This document shows, in pieces, positions 1 through 7,211 of a stretch of 27,668 nt of DNA (position 1 is the stretch's first letter; each line of letters opens with the position of its first letter). Origin of the DNA: Verrucomicrobiaceae bacterium UBA2429 (GTDB lineage Bacteria; Verrucomicrobiota; Verrucomicrobiia; Verrucomicrobiales; Verrucomicrobiaceae); assembly GCA_002343505.1 (NCBI GenBank), contig DDQZ01000070.1, positions 221,039 through 248,706 of the forward strand. Reading direction: 5' to 3'. The notes under the pieces were generated by a model. It saw nothing but the letters and a program-made list of their open reading frames with translations, was not told the DNA's origin and did not search any database. The translations under genes were made by a program, and so were the position numbers.

Positions 1-876
1 ATGCTCGGCCACCGCGGCTGCCGCCTGGGCATCGCGTATCCAGAAATCACGGAGATGCAGGCCCGCGCCATCTTTGAAGCCGCCGCGGATGTGGCGAAGA
101 AGAAGATCAAGGTGAAACCTGAGGTGATGATTCCTCTGGTCGGCTTCAAGAAGGAGCTGGATCTGCAGACCGAGATCGTCCACCGCGTCGCCAAGGAAGT
201 CATGGCCGAGAAGAAGGTCAAAATTGACTACATGGTCGGCACCATGATCGAAGTCCCTCGCGGCGCGCTCACCGCCGACGAGATCGCCCAGACGGCGGAG
301 TTCTTCTCTTTTGGCACCAACGACCTGACCCAGACGGCGCTTGGCATCAGCCGAGACGACATGGGCAGCTTCCTCATGCCCTACACCGAGAACGAGATCT
401 TCAAAAAGAACCCGTTCGCCACGCTGGACCAGACCGGCGTCGGCCAGCTCATCAAGATCGCCATCGAGAAAGGCCGCAGCACGAACCCCGGCATCAAGCT
501 GGGCATCTGCGGCGAGCATGGCGGCGACCCAGACAGCGTCAAGTTCTGCCACAAGGTGGGCTTGACCTATGTCAGTTGCAGTCCCTTCCGTGTTCCCGTC
601 GCCCGTCTGGCAGCCGCCCAGGCCGCGATTGAGGAGAAGCGCGCCGCCGAAAAAGCGGCCAATGGAAAAGATGTCCGTGGTGGCAGTTCCGCTGCCTCCT
701 CGGCAAAACAAAACAACAAAGCAACCAACAACAAGAGGAACAACAACATGGCTAAGAAAGCTGCAAAGAAAGCGCCCGCCAAAAAGGCCGCGCCCGCCAA
801 GAAAGCCGCTCCGAAGAAAGCGCCCGCTAAAAAGGCCGCTCCTGCGAAGAAGGCTCCCGCCAAAAAAGGCAAATAA
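1..876 (+). CDS. ppdK: Pyruvate phosphate dikinase, C-terminal part (5' truncated), with Lys-rich tail
   Basis: This is the C-terminal PEP/pyruvate-binding TIM-barrel domain of pyruvate phosphate dikinase, which interconverts pyruvate, ATP and phosphate with PEP, AMP and diphosphate in the cytoplasm. Visible family motifs are [10 protein letters not shown] at residues 1-10, GTMIEVPR near 80, [12 protein letters not shown] near 100, and [10 protein letters not shown] followed by VSCSPFRVP near 170-200. The gene starts upstream of the window; residue 1 is an internal Met. Normal family sequence ends near residue 215. After it come a low-complexity Ser/Asn/Lys linker (about 220-249) and a Lys-Ala-Pro repeat tail (250-291) like bacterial histone H1-like proteins, which PPDK does not normally carry. 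One line counted by hand (361-420) is 53% GC, against 67% in a catabolic-gene line (14941-15000). The insertions and Lys-rich wording resemble Verrucomicrobia-type PPDK more than alphaproteobacterial PPDK, from memory only. Confidence 0.93.
   Translation: MLGHRGCRLGIAYPEITEMQARAIFEAAADVAKKKIKVKPEVMIPLVGFKKELDLQTEIVHRVAKEVMAEKKVKIDYMVGTMIEVPRGALTADEIAQTAEFFSFGTNDLTQTALGISRDDMGSFLMPYTENEIFKKNPFATLDQTGVGQLIKIAIEKGRSTNPGIKLGICGEHGGDPDSVKFCHKVGLTYVSCSPFRVPVARLAAAQAAIEEKRAAEKAANGKDVRGGSSAASSAKQNNKATNNKRNNNMAKKAAKKAPAKKAAPAKKAAPKKAPAKKAAPAKKAPAKKGK
748..876 (+). CDS. Possible nested histone H1-like peptide, started inside the PPDK frame
   Basis: An ATG at 748, in the same frame as PPDK, would give a 42-residue peptide made almost only of AKK, APAKK and AAPKK repeats, like short bacterial H1-like DNA-binding proteins. 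An AGAGGA motif lies 8 nt upstream, at an ordinary Shine-Dalgarno distance, and the preceding ~40 bases are A/C-rich (AAC repeats), more like an untranslated leader than PPDK coding sequence. This may be a separate H1-like gene whose leader happens to be open in the PPDK frame, or simply the PPDK tail. The sequence cannot decide between these. Confidence 0.35.
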   Translation: MAKKAAKKAPAKKAAPAKKAAPKKAPAKKAAPAKKAPAKKGK

Positions 877-925
877 GCTGAGGGTCTCGCAAGAGACCTC
901 TGCCACGGCGAAGTGATTCGCCATC

Positions 926-961
926 AAAAGCCCTGCGGGGAATCCCCCCGCAGGGCTTTTT
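926..961 (+). terminator. Rho-independent terminator after ppdK
   Basis: A perfect 15-bp inverted repeat (926-940 and 946-960) has a 5-nt loop and a run of Ts on its right side, about 50 bp after the ppdK stop codon. The arms begin with AAAA and end with TTTT, so it could stop transcription from either direction. Confidence 0.93.
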
Positions 962-1030
962 CGTGCCCTCATGCTTCCATCAAAAATGCGGTTGCATTCG
1001 CAATGATCCGGACGACTCTGCGCCATCAAT

Positions 1031-1107
<77 letters not shown>

Positions 1108-1113
1108 CCAGTA

Positions 1114-1137
1114 AAGCCGCCTTCGGGCGGCTTTTTT
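1114..1137 (+). terminator. Rho-independent terminator of tRNA-fMet
   Basis: The 8-bp stem AAGCCGCC (1114-1121) and GGCGGCTT (1126-1133) closes a TTCG tetraloop and is followed by more Ts, 6 nt after the tRNA CCA end. Confidence 0.93.
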
Positions 1138-1228
1138 GCGTTTGGGCGTCAGCCGGAGAGCGCGTCGAAGTGGATTGCCACTCCGGGGGATTTCGCGGAC
1201 AGGCGGGGAACTCATCAGGAGCCTTCGC

Positions 1229-1825
1229 GTGACCGTTCGCACCCCCGACCATGAGATCGACCCGCTCTTCCTCGAGCGCTGGTCGCCGCGCGCTTTCGAT
1301 GGCTCGGATGTACCCGACGCGGATTTGCAGGCGATGTTCGAGGCGGCGCGCTGGGCGCCATCGGCGTACAATTCGCAGCCTTGGCATTTCCTCTACGCGA
1401 AGCGCGGCGACGCGAATTGGGAGCGGTTCCTGTCGCTGCTGATCCCGTTCAATCAGGGCTGGGCGTATAGTGCGTCGGTGCTGATCTACATGATCTCCGA
1501 CACGATGCCCGCGACGGGCAAGGATGGCGCCCCGCAGCCTTCGTCGACGCACGCCTTCGATAGCGGGGCGGCCTGGGCGAGCCTCGCGTTGCAGGCGACG
1601 CGCATGGGCTATCACGCCCACGGCATGTCGGGCATCCAATATGAGCTGGCCCGCGCCGAATTGGGCCTGCCCGAACGCTACCAGCTCAACGCCGCCTGCG
1701 TGATCGGCAGGATCGGCGATCCCGCGCAACTCGACGAGAAGCAGCGTGCGCGCGAATTCCCGTCCGGCCGCAAGCCGCAGAGCGCCTTCGTGCATGCGGG
1801 CAATTGGCCAGCAGACTTGCCTTAG
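1229..1825 (+). CDS. Nitroreductase-family flavoprotein, first gene of the rut-type operon
   Basis: A 198-aa FMN-dependent nitroreductase-family protein. N-terminal RWSPRAFD and then [12 protein letters not shown] are the family's flavin-contacting segments; GMSGIQ lies in the second half. The frame is open further upstream, but the GTG at 1229 is preferred because AGGAG lies 7 nt before it (1217-1221). It precedes rutB by 41 bp on the same strand. In the E. coli rut operon the nitroreductase-fold enzyme is RutE (3-hydroxypropionate/malonic semialdehyde dehydrogenase), of nearly the same length. This protein does not closely resemble RutE sequence as I remember it, so its RutE role is inferred from position only. 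It could instead be an unrelated quinone or nitro reductase. Confidence 0.88.
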   Translation: MTVRTPDHEIDPLFLERWSPRAFDGSDVPDADLQAMFEAARWAPSAYNSQPWHFLYAKRGDANWERFLSLLIPFNQGWAYSASVLIYMISDTMPATGKDGAPQPSSTHAFDSGAAWASLALQATRMGYHAHGMSGIQYELARAELGLPERYQLNAACVIGRIGDPAQLDEKQRAREFPSGRKPQSAFVHAGNWPADLP

Positions 1826-1866
1826 CCCGGCAAAGCGCGAACAATCGCGGCCGGAGAGGGGCAGGC

Positions 1867-2589
1867 ATGACGGTTGAGGCGGGCGCATCGCGAGGAAGGG
1901 TCGTGACGTTGCCCGCGCGTCCCGAGCCGATTCGTGTTTCGGCCGACGAGACGGCGGTCGTCGTCATCGACATGCAGAATGCCTATGCCTCGCCCGGCGG
2001 CTATGTCGATCAGGCGGGGTTCGACATTTCCGGCGCAGCGGGGACGATCGGGCAGATCGCCAAGGTGCTGGATACGGCGCGCAATGCGGGCGTGACGGTC
2101 ATCTATCTGCAGAATGGCTGGGATGCCGATTATGTCGAGGCCGGCGGGCCGTGCTCGCCCAACTGGCACAAGTCGAATGCGCTCAAGACGATGCGGGCGC
2201 GGCCCGAATTGCAGGGCAAATTGCTGGCCAAGGGCGGCTGGGATTATGCGCTCGTGGACGCGCTGGCGCCGCAGCCGGGCGACATCGTGTTGCCGAAGAC
2301 CCGCTACAGCGCCTTCTTCAATTCCGGGCTCGACAGCACGCTTCGCTCGCGCGGCATCCGCAACATCGTCTTCGTCGGCATCGCCACCAATGTCTGCGTC
2401 GAGAGCACACTGCGCGACGGCTTCCACCTCGAATATTTCGGGGTGATGCTGGAGGATGCGACCCATCATCTGGGGCCGGATTTCATCCAGGCGGCCAGTG
2501 TCTACAATGTCGAGAAATTCTTCGGCTGGGTGAGCACAGTCGCAGACTTCTGCGGCACGTTCGGCCAGATCCCGCAATCAGAGGAGTAG
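1867..2589 (+). CDS. rutB: Ureidoacrylate amidohydrolase RutB
   Basis: A 240-aa isochorismatase-like cysteine hydrolase that cleaves the ureidoacrylate product of RutA, releasing carbamate (to ammonia and CO2) and 3-aminoacrylate. The catalytic triad of the family is visible as Asp35 (VIDMQNAY), Lys144 (LPKTRYSAF) and Cys177 ([12 protein letters not shown]). Long stretches, such as [15 protein letters not shown] and [13 protein letters not shown], match E. coli RutB closely. The ATG at 1867 is preferred over the in-frame ATG at 1804, which overlaps the upstream gene: GAGAGGGG precedes 1867, and the protein then begins close to the usual RutB N-terminus. It is followed by rutC after 6 bp. Confidence 0.97.
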   Translation: MTVEAGASRGRVVTLPARPEPIRVSADETAVVVIDMQNAYASPGGYVDQAGFDISGAAGTIGQIAKVLDTARNAGVTVIYLQNGWDADYVEAGGPCSPNWHKSNALKTMRARPELQGKLLAKGGWDYALVDALAPQPGDIVLPKTRYSAFFNSGLDSTLRSRGIRNIVFVGIATNVCVESTLRDGFHLEYFGVMLEDATHHLGPDFIQAASVYNVEKFFGWVSTVADFCGTFGQIPQSEE

Positions 2590-2595
2590 CCTTTA

Positions 2596-2979
2596 ATGTC
2601 GTTCGAGCCGATCAATCCGCCGCAATTCCCGACGCCGATCGCGCCTTATTCCGCGGGCACGAAGGCGGATGGCACGGTCTATGTCTCGGGCACGCTGGCG
2701 CTGGGTCCCGGCGGGACGATCCTGCATCCCGACGATGCCGAGGCGCAGACCCGGCATGTGCTGGAGACGATCAAGATCACGCTTGAGGCCGCCGGAGCGA
2801 CGATGGCGGACGTGGCGTTCAACCATATCTTCCTGACCGACTGGGCCCATTATCCGGCGATGAACGCGGTCTATGCGGAGTATTTTCCGGGCGACAAACC
2901 GGCCCGCTATTGCATCCAGTGCGGGCTGGTGAAGCCCGGCCTGGTCGTCGAGATCGCCAGCGTGGCGCATATCGGCTGA
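2596..2979 (+). CDS. rutC: RutC, RidA-family aminoacrylate deaminase
   Basis: A 127-aa RidA/YjgF-family protein. In the Rut pathway RutC acts on the 3-aminoacrylate formed after RutB, helping convert it to malonic semialdehyde. IAPYSAG near residue 15, Arg104 in [10 protein letters not shown] and Glu119 in [11 protein letters not shown] match the positions of the RidA ligand-binding Arg and Glu. AGGAG at 2581-2585, in the end of rutB, serves as its ribosome-binding site. The TGA stop shares its final A with the ATG of rutD, so the two are translationally coupled. Confidence 0.96.
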   Translation: MSFEPINPPQFPTPIAPYSAGTKADGTVYVSGTLALGPGGTILHPDDAEAQTRHVLETIKITLEAAGATMADVAFNHIFLTDWAHYPAMNAVYAEYFPGDKPARYCIQCGLVKPGLVVEIASVAHIG

Positions 2980-3797
2980 TGCCGCACGCCGCCGGGCTTT
3001 ATTATGAATGGCATGGGCCGGAGGAGGGCGAGGTCCTGATCCTGTCGGCCGGGCTGGGCGGATCGGCCACGTATTGGGCACCCAATCTTGATGTTCTGGC
3101 CGCCCGCTTCCGTGTGCTGCTCTACGATCATCGCGGCACCGGACGAAGCGAACGCGCCCTGCCGGATGGCCTCACCGTCGAGGATATGGCGGGCGATCTG
3201 CTCGCGTTGATGAACGAACTCGGCGTCGCGCGGGCGCATGTCCTGGGTCATGCGCTGGGGGGCCTGATCGGCATGGCTGCCGCGCTCGCCGCGCCCGAGC
3301 GGATCGGCCGGCTCGTCGTCATAAACGGTTGGGCGCGGCTCGAACCGCACACTGCACGATGCTTCGACACGCGGCTGAGCCTGTTGCGTGACAGCGGGCC
3401 GGAGGCGTTCATCCGCGCCCAGCCCATTTTCCTTTATCCTGCAAACTGGATGGAGTTGAACGCGGAAGCGGTCGAGGCAGAGGCGGCTGCGCAACGCGGC
3501 CATTTTCCCGGCGCGGAGACCGTCGAGAGGCGTATTGCGGCGGTCCGCGGCTTCGATGTTCAGGATCGCCTGGGCGAGATCGCCTCGCCGCTGCTGGCGG
3601 TTTCGACGGGGGACGACATCCTCGTTCCGTCGATTGCGTCATCCAGAATTGTCGACCGGCTTTCGCCGGGTAACGGCGGAACCGAGGTTATCATGCAGTG
3701 GGGCGGCCATGCCTGCAATGTGACCGCCGCTGAGGATTTCAACGACTTTGTTCCGGCGTGGCTAGCCGGAGAACCCCTCCTGGAGGAGCAAGACTGA
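2979..3797 (+). CDS. rutD: RutD, alpha/beta-hydrolase-fold putative aminoacrylate hydrolase
   Basis: A 272-aa alpha/beta-hydrolase-fold protein. In E. coli, RutD accelerates aminoacrylate hydrolysis to malonic semialdehyde. YDHRGTGRS near residue 49-57, FLYPANWM and the C-terminal GGHACNVT match RutD. The nucleophile elbow reads GHALG (residues 90-94), with Ala92 where ordinary hydrolases have Ser; E. coli RutD also has Ala there, so this is a family trait, not a mutation. The start at 2979 overlaps the rutC stop by one base; upstream in-frame ATGs lie inside rutC. Its own stop overlaps the rutA ATG by one base. Confidence 0.95.
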   Translation: MPHAAGLYYEWHGPEEGEVLILSAGLGGSATYWAPNLDVLAARFRVLLYDHRGTGRSERALPDGLTVEDMAGDLLALMNELGVARAHVLGHALGGLIGMAAALAAPERIGRLVVINGWARLEPHTARCFDTRLSLLRDSGPEAFIRAQPIFLYPANWMELNAEAVEAEAAAQRGHFPGAETVERRIAAVRGFDVQDRLGEIASPLLAVSTGDDILVPSIASSRIVDRLSPGNGGTEVIMQWGGHACNVTAAEDFNDFVPAWLAGEPLLEEQD

Positions 3798-4861
3798 TGG
3801 AAGTCGGAATCTTCGTGCCCATCGGCAACAATGGCTGGCTGATCAGCGAGAACAGCCCGCAATATATGCCGAGCTTCGATCTCAATAAGGAGATTGCGGT
3901 CCGCGCCGAGAAGTACGGCGTCGATTTCCTGCTTTCGATGATCAAGCTGCGCGGCTTCGGCGGGAAGACCGAATTCTGGGAGCATAATCTGGAAAGCTTT
4001 ACGCTGATGGCGGGGCTCGCGGCGGTGACGAGCAAGATCAAGATTTACGCGACCTGCCCGACGCTCGTCATTCCGCCCGCTTTCTGCGCGCGCATGTGCA
4101 ACACGATCGACAGCATCAGCCATGGCCGTTTCGGCTTGAACCTGATCACCGGCTGGCAGCGGCCGGAATACAGCCAGATGGGGCTGTGGCCGGGCGACGA
4201 GCATTTCCGCAATCGCTACCAGATGCTCGGCGAGTACGCCCACATCTTGCGCGAATTGTGGGAGACCGGCGTTTCGGACTTCGAGGGCGATTATTACCAG
4301 ATGGACGATTGCCGCGTCCGTCCGCTGCCCGAAGGCGAGATGAAGATCATCTGCGCCGGCTCGTCGGACGAGGGCCTCGCTTTTTCCGCGCAATATGCGG
4401 ATTATGCCTTCTGCCTTGGCAAGGGCGTGAACACGCCCACCGCCTTCGCGCCCAACAACGAACGCCTGCTGGCCGCGACCGCCAAGACCGGTCGCGACGT
4501 GAAGATCTACGCCCTCTTCATGGTCATCGCCGCCGAGACGGACGAGGAAGCGATGGAGAAATGGATCCACTATCGCGAGGGCGTGGACGAGGAGGCGGTC
4601 GCCTGGCTCGGCACGCAGGGGGCGGCGGACAAGACCAGCACGACCACCAACGTCCGCCAGCTCGCCGACAAGGAGAGCGCGGTGAACCTCAATATGGGAA
4701 CTCTGGTCGGCTCCTATGAAAGCATCGCGCGGATGCTGGACGAGGCGAGCACGGTGCCCAACACCGGCGGCGTGCTGCTGACCTTCGACGATTTCATCGA
4801 AGGGACGGAGGCGTTCGGAACGCGCATCCAGCCGCTAATGAAGTGCCGGTTGGCGAGGTAG
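3797..4861 (+). CDS. rutA: Pyrimidine monooxygenase RutA
   Basis: A 354-aa luciferase-like flavin monooxygenase that opens the uracil (or thymine) ring between N3 and C4 using reduced FMN and O2, the entry step of the Rut pathway. It needs a separate flavin reductase (RutF). The N-terminus [19 protein letters not shown] and the segments [37 protein letters not shown] and NMGTLVGSY match RutA nearly word for word. It starts at the ATG overlapping the rutD stop and is the last gene of the operon. No rutF or rutG follows; the only flavin reductase in the window lies at 25481-25975. Confidence 0.97.
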   Translation: MEVGIFVPIGNNGWLISENSPQYMPSFDLNKEIAVRAEKYGVDFLLSMIKLRGFGGKTEFWEHNLESFTLMAGLAAVTSKIKIYATCPTLVIPPAFCARMCNTIDSISHGRFGLNLITGWQRPEYSQMGLWPGDEHFRNRYQMLGEYAHILRELWETGVSDFEGDYYQMDDCRVRPLPEGEMKIICAGSSDEGLAFSAQYADYAFCLGKGVNTPTAFAPNNERLLAATAKTGRDVKIYALFMVIAAETDEEAMEKWIHYREGVDEEAVAWLGTQGAADKTSTTTNVRQLADKESAVNLNMGTLVGSYESIARMLDEASTVPNTGGVLLTFDDFIEGTEAFGTRIQPLMKCRLAR

Positions 4862-4896
4862 GTTTTCCTCTGGCCGGATTACCCAAGCCCGCTCAG

Positions 4897-4970
4897 CCTG
4901 AGCTTGTCGAAGGCCTGCCTTTCTTTCCGCGCTGAGGAAGGCAGAAGGGCAGTCCTTCGACAAGCTCAGG
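4897..4970. repeat. Palindromic intergenic repeat between convergent rutA and guaD
   Basis: Perfect 17-bp arms (4897-4913 and 4954-4970, core CTGAGCTTGTCGAAGG) face each other across 40 bp, and the spacer has a further imperfect dyad (CTGCCT near 4915 against AGGCAG near 4939). This sequence is familiar to me as a dispersed palindromic repeat in sphingomonad genomes. It sits where rutA and guaD transcription converge, so it may act as a bidirectional terminator, though neither side has a T-run. The rest of the gap (4862-5016) shows no gene. Confidence 0.85.
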
Positions 4971-5016
4971 ATGGACGGGTCTGGAAGGGTCGCACGCGGG
5001 TGAAATCCGCCGTGAC

Positions 5017-6285
5017 TCAGACCTTCCTGCCGCGCAGATAGGTGGCCGAGATCGCGCGGTCGTCGCCGAGAACTTGTAGCGCGAACAGCCGATCATGCAG
5101 CGATGCGCCATGGCAGCGGCGGGCGAGAAGGGGCGTCGCCTGATCCTCCAGCACGATGAAGTCCGCTTCCTGCCCCGGCAAGAGCCCGCCGACCTTGTCG
5201 CCGATGCCGATCACCCGCGCGCCGCCGGCGGTGGCGAGGTGGAGGGCGCGGAAGGGATCGAGGTTGCTCCCGCGCAGCTGGCAGGTGCGGTAGGCCTCGC
5301 CGAGCGTGTGCAGGACCGAGAGGGTCGTGCCCGCGCCGACATCGGTGCCGATGCCGACATTGACGCCGTGCCGGTCGGCGGCGGCGAGATCGAAGAGGCC
5401 GCTCCCCAGGAACATGTTGCTGGTCGGGCAGAAGGCGATGCCCGCGCCCGCCTCGGCCATGCGCTGCAGCGCGCCGTCGTCCGAATGGACGCAATGGGCG
5501 AAGACCGAGCGCGGGCCGACCAGCCCGAAGCGGGCATAGACGTCGAGATAGTCCGCCGCTTCCGGGAAGCGCTCGGCGACATAAGCGATTTCGCCGGGAT
5601 TTTCGGACAGATGCGTGTGCATCATTACGTCGGGATGGGCGGCGACCATTTCGCCCGCCGATGCGAGTTGTTCGGCGCTGGACGTCGGCGCGAAGCGCGG
5701 CGTGACCGCGTAGCCGAGCCGACCGCGCCCGCGCCATCTGGCGATCAACGCTTCGGTATCGGCGCGGCCGGAAACGAGCGTGTCGCGTAGATCCTCGGGG
5801 CCCAAGTCCATCAGCACCTTGCCGGAGACGATCCGCATGTCGCGCTGGAGCGCGGCCTCGAACAAGGCATCGACCGAGCCGGGGTGAACCGTCGCGAAAA
5901 CGAGCGCGCTGGTGGTGCCGTGGCGGAGCAACTGGTCGAGGAAGAACGCCGCGGTCGCATCGGCATGGGCTCGATCGGCGAAGGCTTTCTCGGCCGGGAA
6001 GATATGCCGCTCCAGCCATTGCATCAGCTGCTCGCCATGCGAGGCGATGGAGCCGATCTGCGGATAATGGACATGCGCATCGACGAAGCCGGGAACGATC
6101 AGGCCGGTGAGGGTTTCGGTGTCCGCTTCCGCGTAGGTGTCCGCGAGATCGGCATAGGCACCGCAGGCGATGACCAGGCCGTCCTCCACCACCAAAAGCC
6201 CGTCCGGATAGTGGCGGATCGCCTCATGGCCCGCCGACGCCGGATCGGCCGGCACGCTCAATATCTCTCCGCGAAATGCCTTCAT
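5017..6285 (-). CDS. guaD: Guanine deaminase
   Basis: A 422-aa amidohydrolase-superfamily enzyme that deaminates guanine to xanthine in the cytoplasm, feeding xanthine dehydrogenase. Metal-binding HVH lies at residues 71-73 in PGFVDAHVHYPQ. MMHTHLSEN, FAHCVHSDD, FCPTSNMFLGSG and GIGTDVGAG are the guanine-deaminase-specific segments. The length is normal for the family. Its ATG overlaps the xdhC stop by 4 bp (ATGA), and it is the last gene of the nine-gene purine operon. Confidence 0.95.
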   Translation of the reverse strand: MKAFRGEILSVPADPASAGHEAIRHYPDGLLVVEDGLVIACGAYADLADTYAEADTETLTGLIVPGFVDAHVHYPQIGSIASHGEQLMQWLERHIFPAEKAFADRAHADATAAFFLDQLLRHGTTSALVFATVHPGSVDALFEAALQRDMRIVSGKVLMDLGPEDLRDTLVSGRADTEALIARWRGRGRLGYAVTPRFAPTSSAEQLASAGEMVAAHPDVMMHTHLSENPGEIAYVAERFPEAADYLDVYARFGLVGPRSVFAHCVHSDDGALQRMAEAGAGIAFCPTSNMFLGSGLFDLAAADRHGVNVGIGTDVGAGTTLSVLHTLGEAYRTCQLRGSNLDPFRALHLATAGGARVIGIGDKVGGLLPGQEADFIVLEDQATPLLARRCHGASLHDRLFALQVLGDDRAISATYLRGRKV

Positions 6286-7211
6286 GCGGGCCTCCCCAAA
6301 GCGAGCAATTGCGCCAAAGCGGCGATGGCGATGACGTCCGGTTCCTTGCCGTCCACGCCCGGCAGGCCGATCGGGCAGGTGAGCCGCGCCGCGTCCACGC
6401 CCTCCTTCGCCAGCCGCGACAGGAAGCGGGCGCGCTTGGTCTGCGAGCCGATCAGGCCGACGAAGGCGGCGCTTCCGCCGAGCGCGGCTGCGGTCAGGCG
6501 ATAGTCGAGCGCATGATCGTGGGTGAGGATCAGGATGGCGGCCTCAGTGGGCGCTGCGGCGGCGGTGGCGACCAGTTCGTCCTCGGTCCCCAGCGCCACG
6601 CCCGGCGTCTCGGCAGCCTGCGGACGGGTGTCGAACCAGGCGAGGTGAAGCGGCAAACCATCTGTCTTGGCGGCGATGGCGCGGCCGACATGGCCTGCGC
6701 CGAACATCAGCAGCGGGCGGCGGGCTGTGTCGGCCGGTTCGATGAAGCGGGTGCCGGGTTCGGGGAGGGGGCCTCGGGCACCTATCGCTCCCCGGCGAAG
6801 GCCGAGGTCCAGCTGTTTAGTCAGTTCTGGGCCCCGGCCTTCGCCGGGGAGAGGGGTGCGTGTGAGGCGCTCCCCCAGTTCGACTTCGAACAGGCCGTCG
6901 GCTTCGGGCGCGCCCTTCAGATGCTCGACCATCAACCGCACGCGGCCGCCGCAGCATTGGCCGAGCAGGGGGCCGAGCGGATAATCCTGCACCCGCCAGC
7001 TGCCCGGATCGAGCGCAAGGATCGCGCGGGCCTGCGCCATTGCCTGATGCTCGAGCGCGCCGCCGCCAATGGTGCCGGCGATGGCGCCAGTCGTCACCAC
7101 CATCCGCGTGCCCGGCCCGCGCGGGGCAGAACCCTCCGTGGCGAGGATGGTGACCAAAGCGGCAGGACCCTGCTCCAGCGCCGCGCGGGCGTGGGCGGTC
7201 CAGTCAGCCAT
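6282..7211 (-). CDS. xdhC: XdhC, xanthine dehydrogenase molybdenum-cofactor chaperone
   Basis: A 309-aa XdhC/CoxI-family protein. XdhC binds molybdenum cofactor, promotes its sulfuration and inserts it into the large subunit of xanthine dehydrogenase. The N-terminal part has TEGSAPRGPGTRM (about 25-37), GTIGGGALE and the family Cys pair at 86-87 (QCCGGRV). The C-terminal Rossmann part begins at MFGAGHVGRA (169-178). Between the two, residues about 121-142 are encoded by a palindromic repeat that does not look like XdhC sequence, yet the frame stays open. The gene overlaps xdhB by 8 bp and guaD by 4 bp. Whether the inserted loop affects function is unknown; it sits in the interdomain linker, where it is likely tolerated. 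Confidence 0.94.
   Translation of the reverse strand: MADWTAHARAALEQGPAALVTILATEGSAPRGPGTRMVVTTGAIAGTIGGGALEHQAMAQARAILALDPGSWRVQDYPLGPLLGQCCGGRVRLMVEHLKGAPEADGLFEVELGERLTRTPLPGEGRGPELTKQLDLGLRRGAIGARGPLPEPGTRFIEPADTARRPLLMFGAGHVGRAIAAKTDGLPLHLAWFDTRPQAAETPGVALGTEDELVATAAAAPTEAAILILTHDHALDYRLTAAALGGSAAFVGLIGSQTKRARFLSRLAKEGVDAARLTCPIGLPGVDGKEPDVIAIAALAQLLALGRPA
6788..6851. repeat. Palindromic repeat element inserted in frame within xdhC
   Basis: Two 25-bp arms (6788-6812 and 6827-6851) are inverted repeats with only two mismatches, around a 14-bp centre. The arm core GGCGAAGGCC/GGCCTTCGCC flanked by CCCC/GGGG is a common palindromic repeat type in sphingomonad intergenic DNA, from memory. 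Partial similarity continues outward (CACC on the left, GGTG on the right), so the full element may be somewhat longer. It contributes about 22 codons to xdhC. Confidence 0.85.

Noticed and set aside
567..872. Hydrophobic Ala/Phe/Leu-rich frame opposite the PPDK Lys-rich tail
   Set aside because: It is the complement of AAG/GCC codon repeats (CTT/GGC), which automatically gives Phe/Leu/Ala; no support for a membrane protein.
748..876. Lys codon repeats as a possible tandem DNA repeat or CRISPR-like array
   Set aside because: Repeats follow codon boundaries with irregular spacing and are explained by AKK/APAKK protein repeats; no spacers.
3232..3258. Apparent loss of the catalytic Ser in RutD as a sign of a pseudogene
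   Set aside because: E. coli RutD also has Ala in this GHALG motif, and the frame is intact with tight coupling on both sides.
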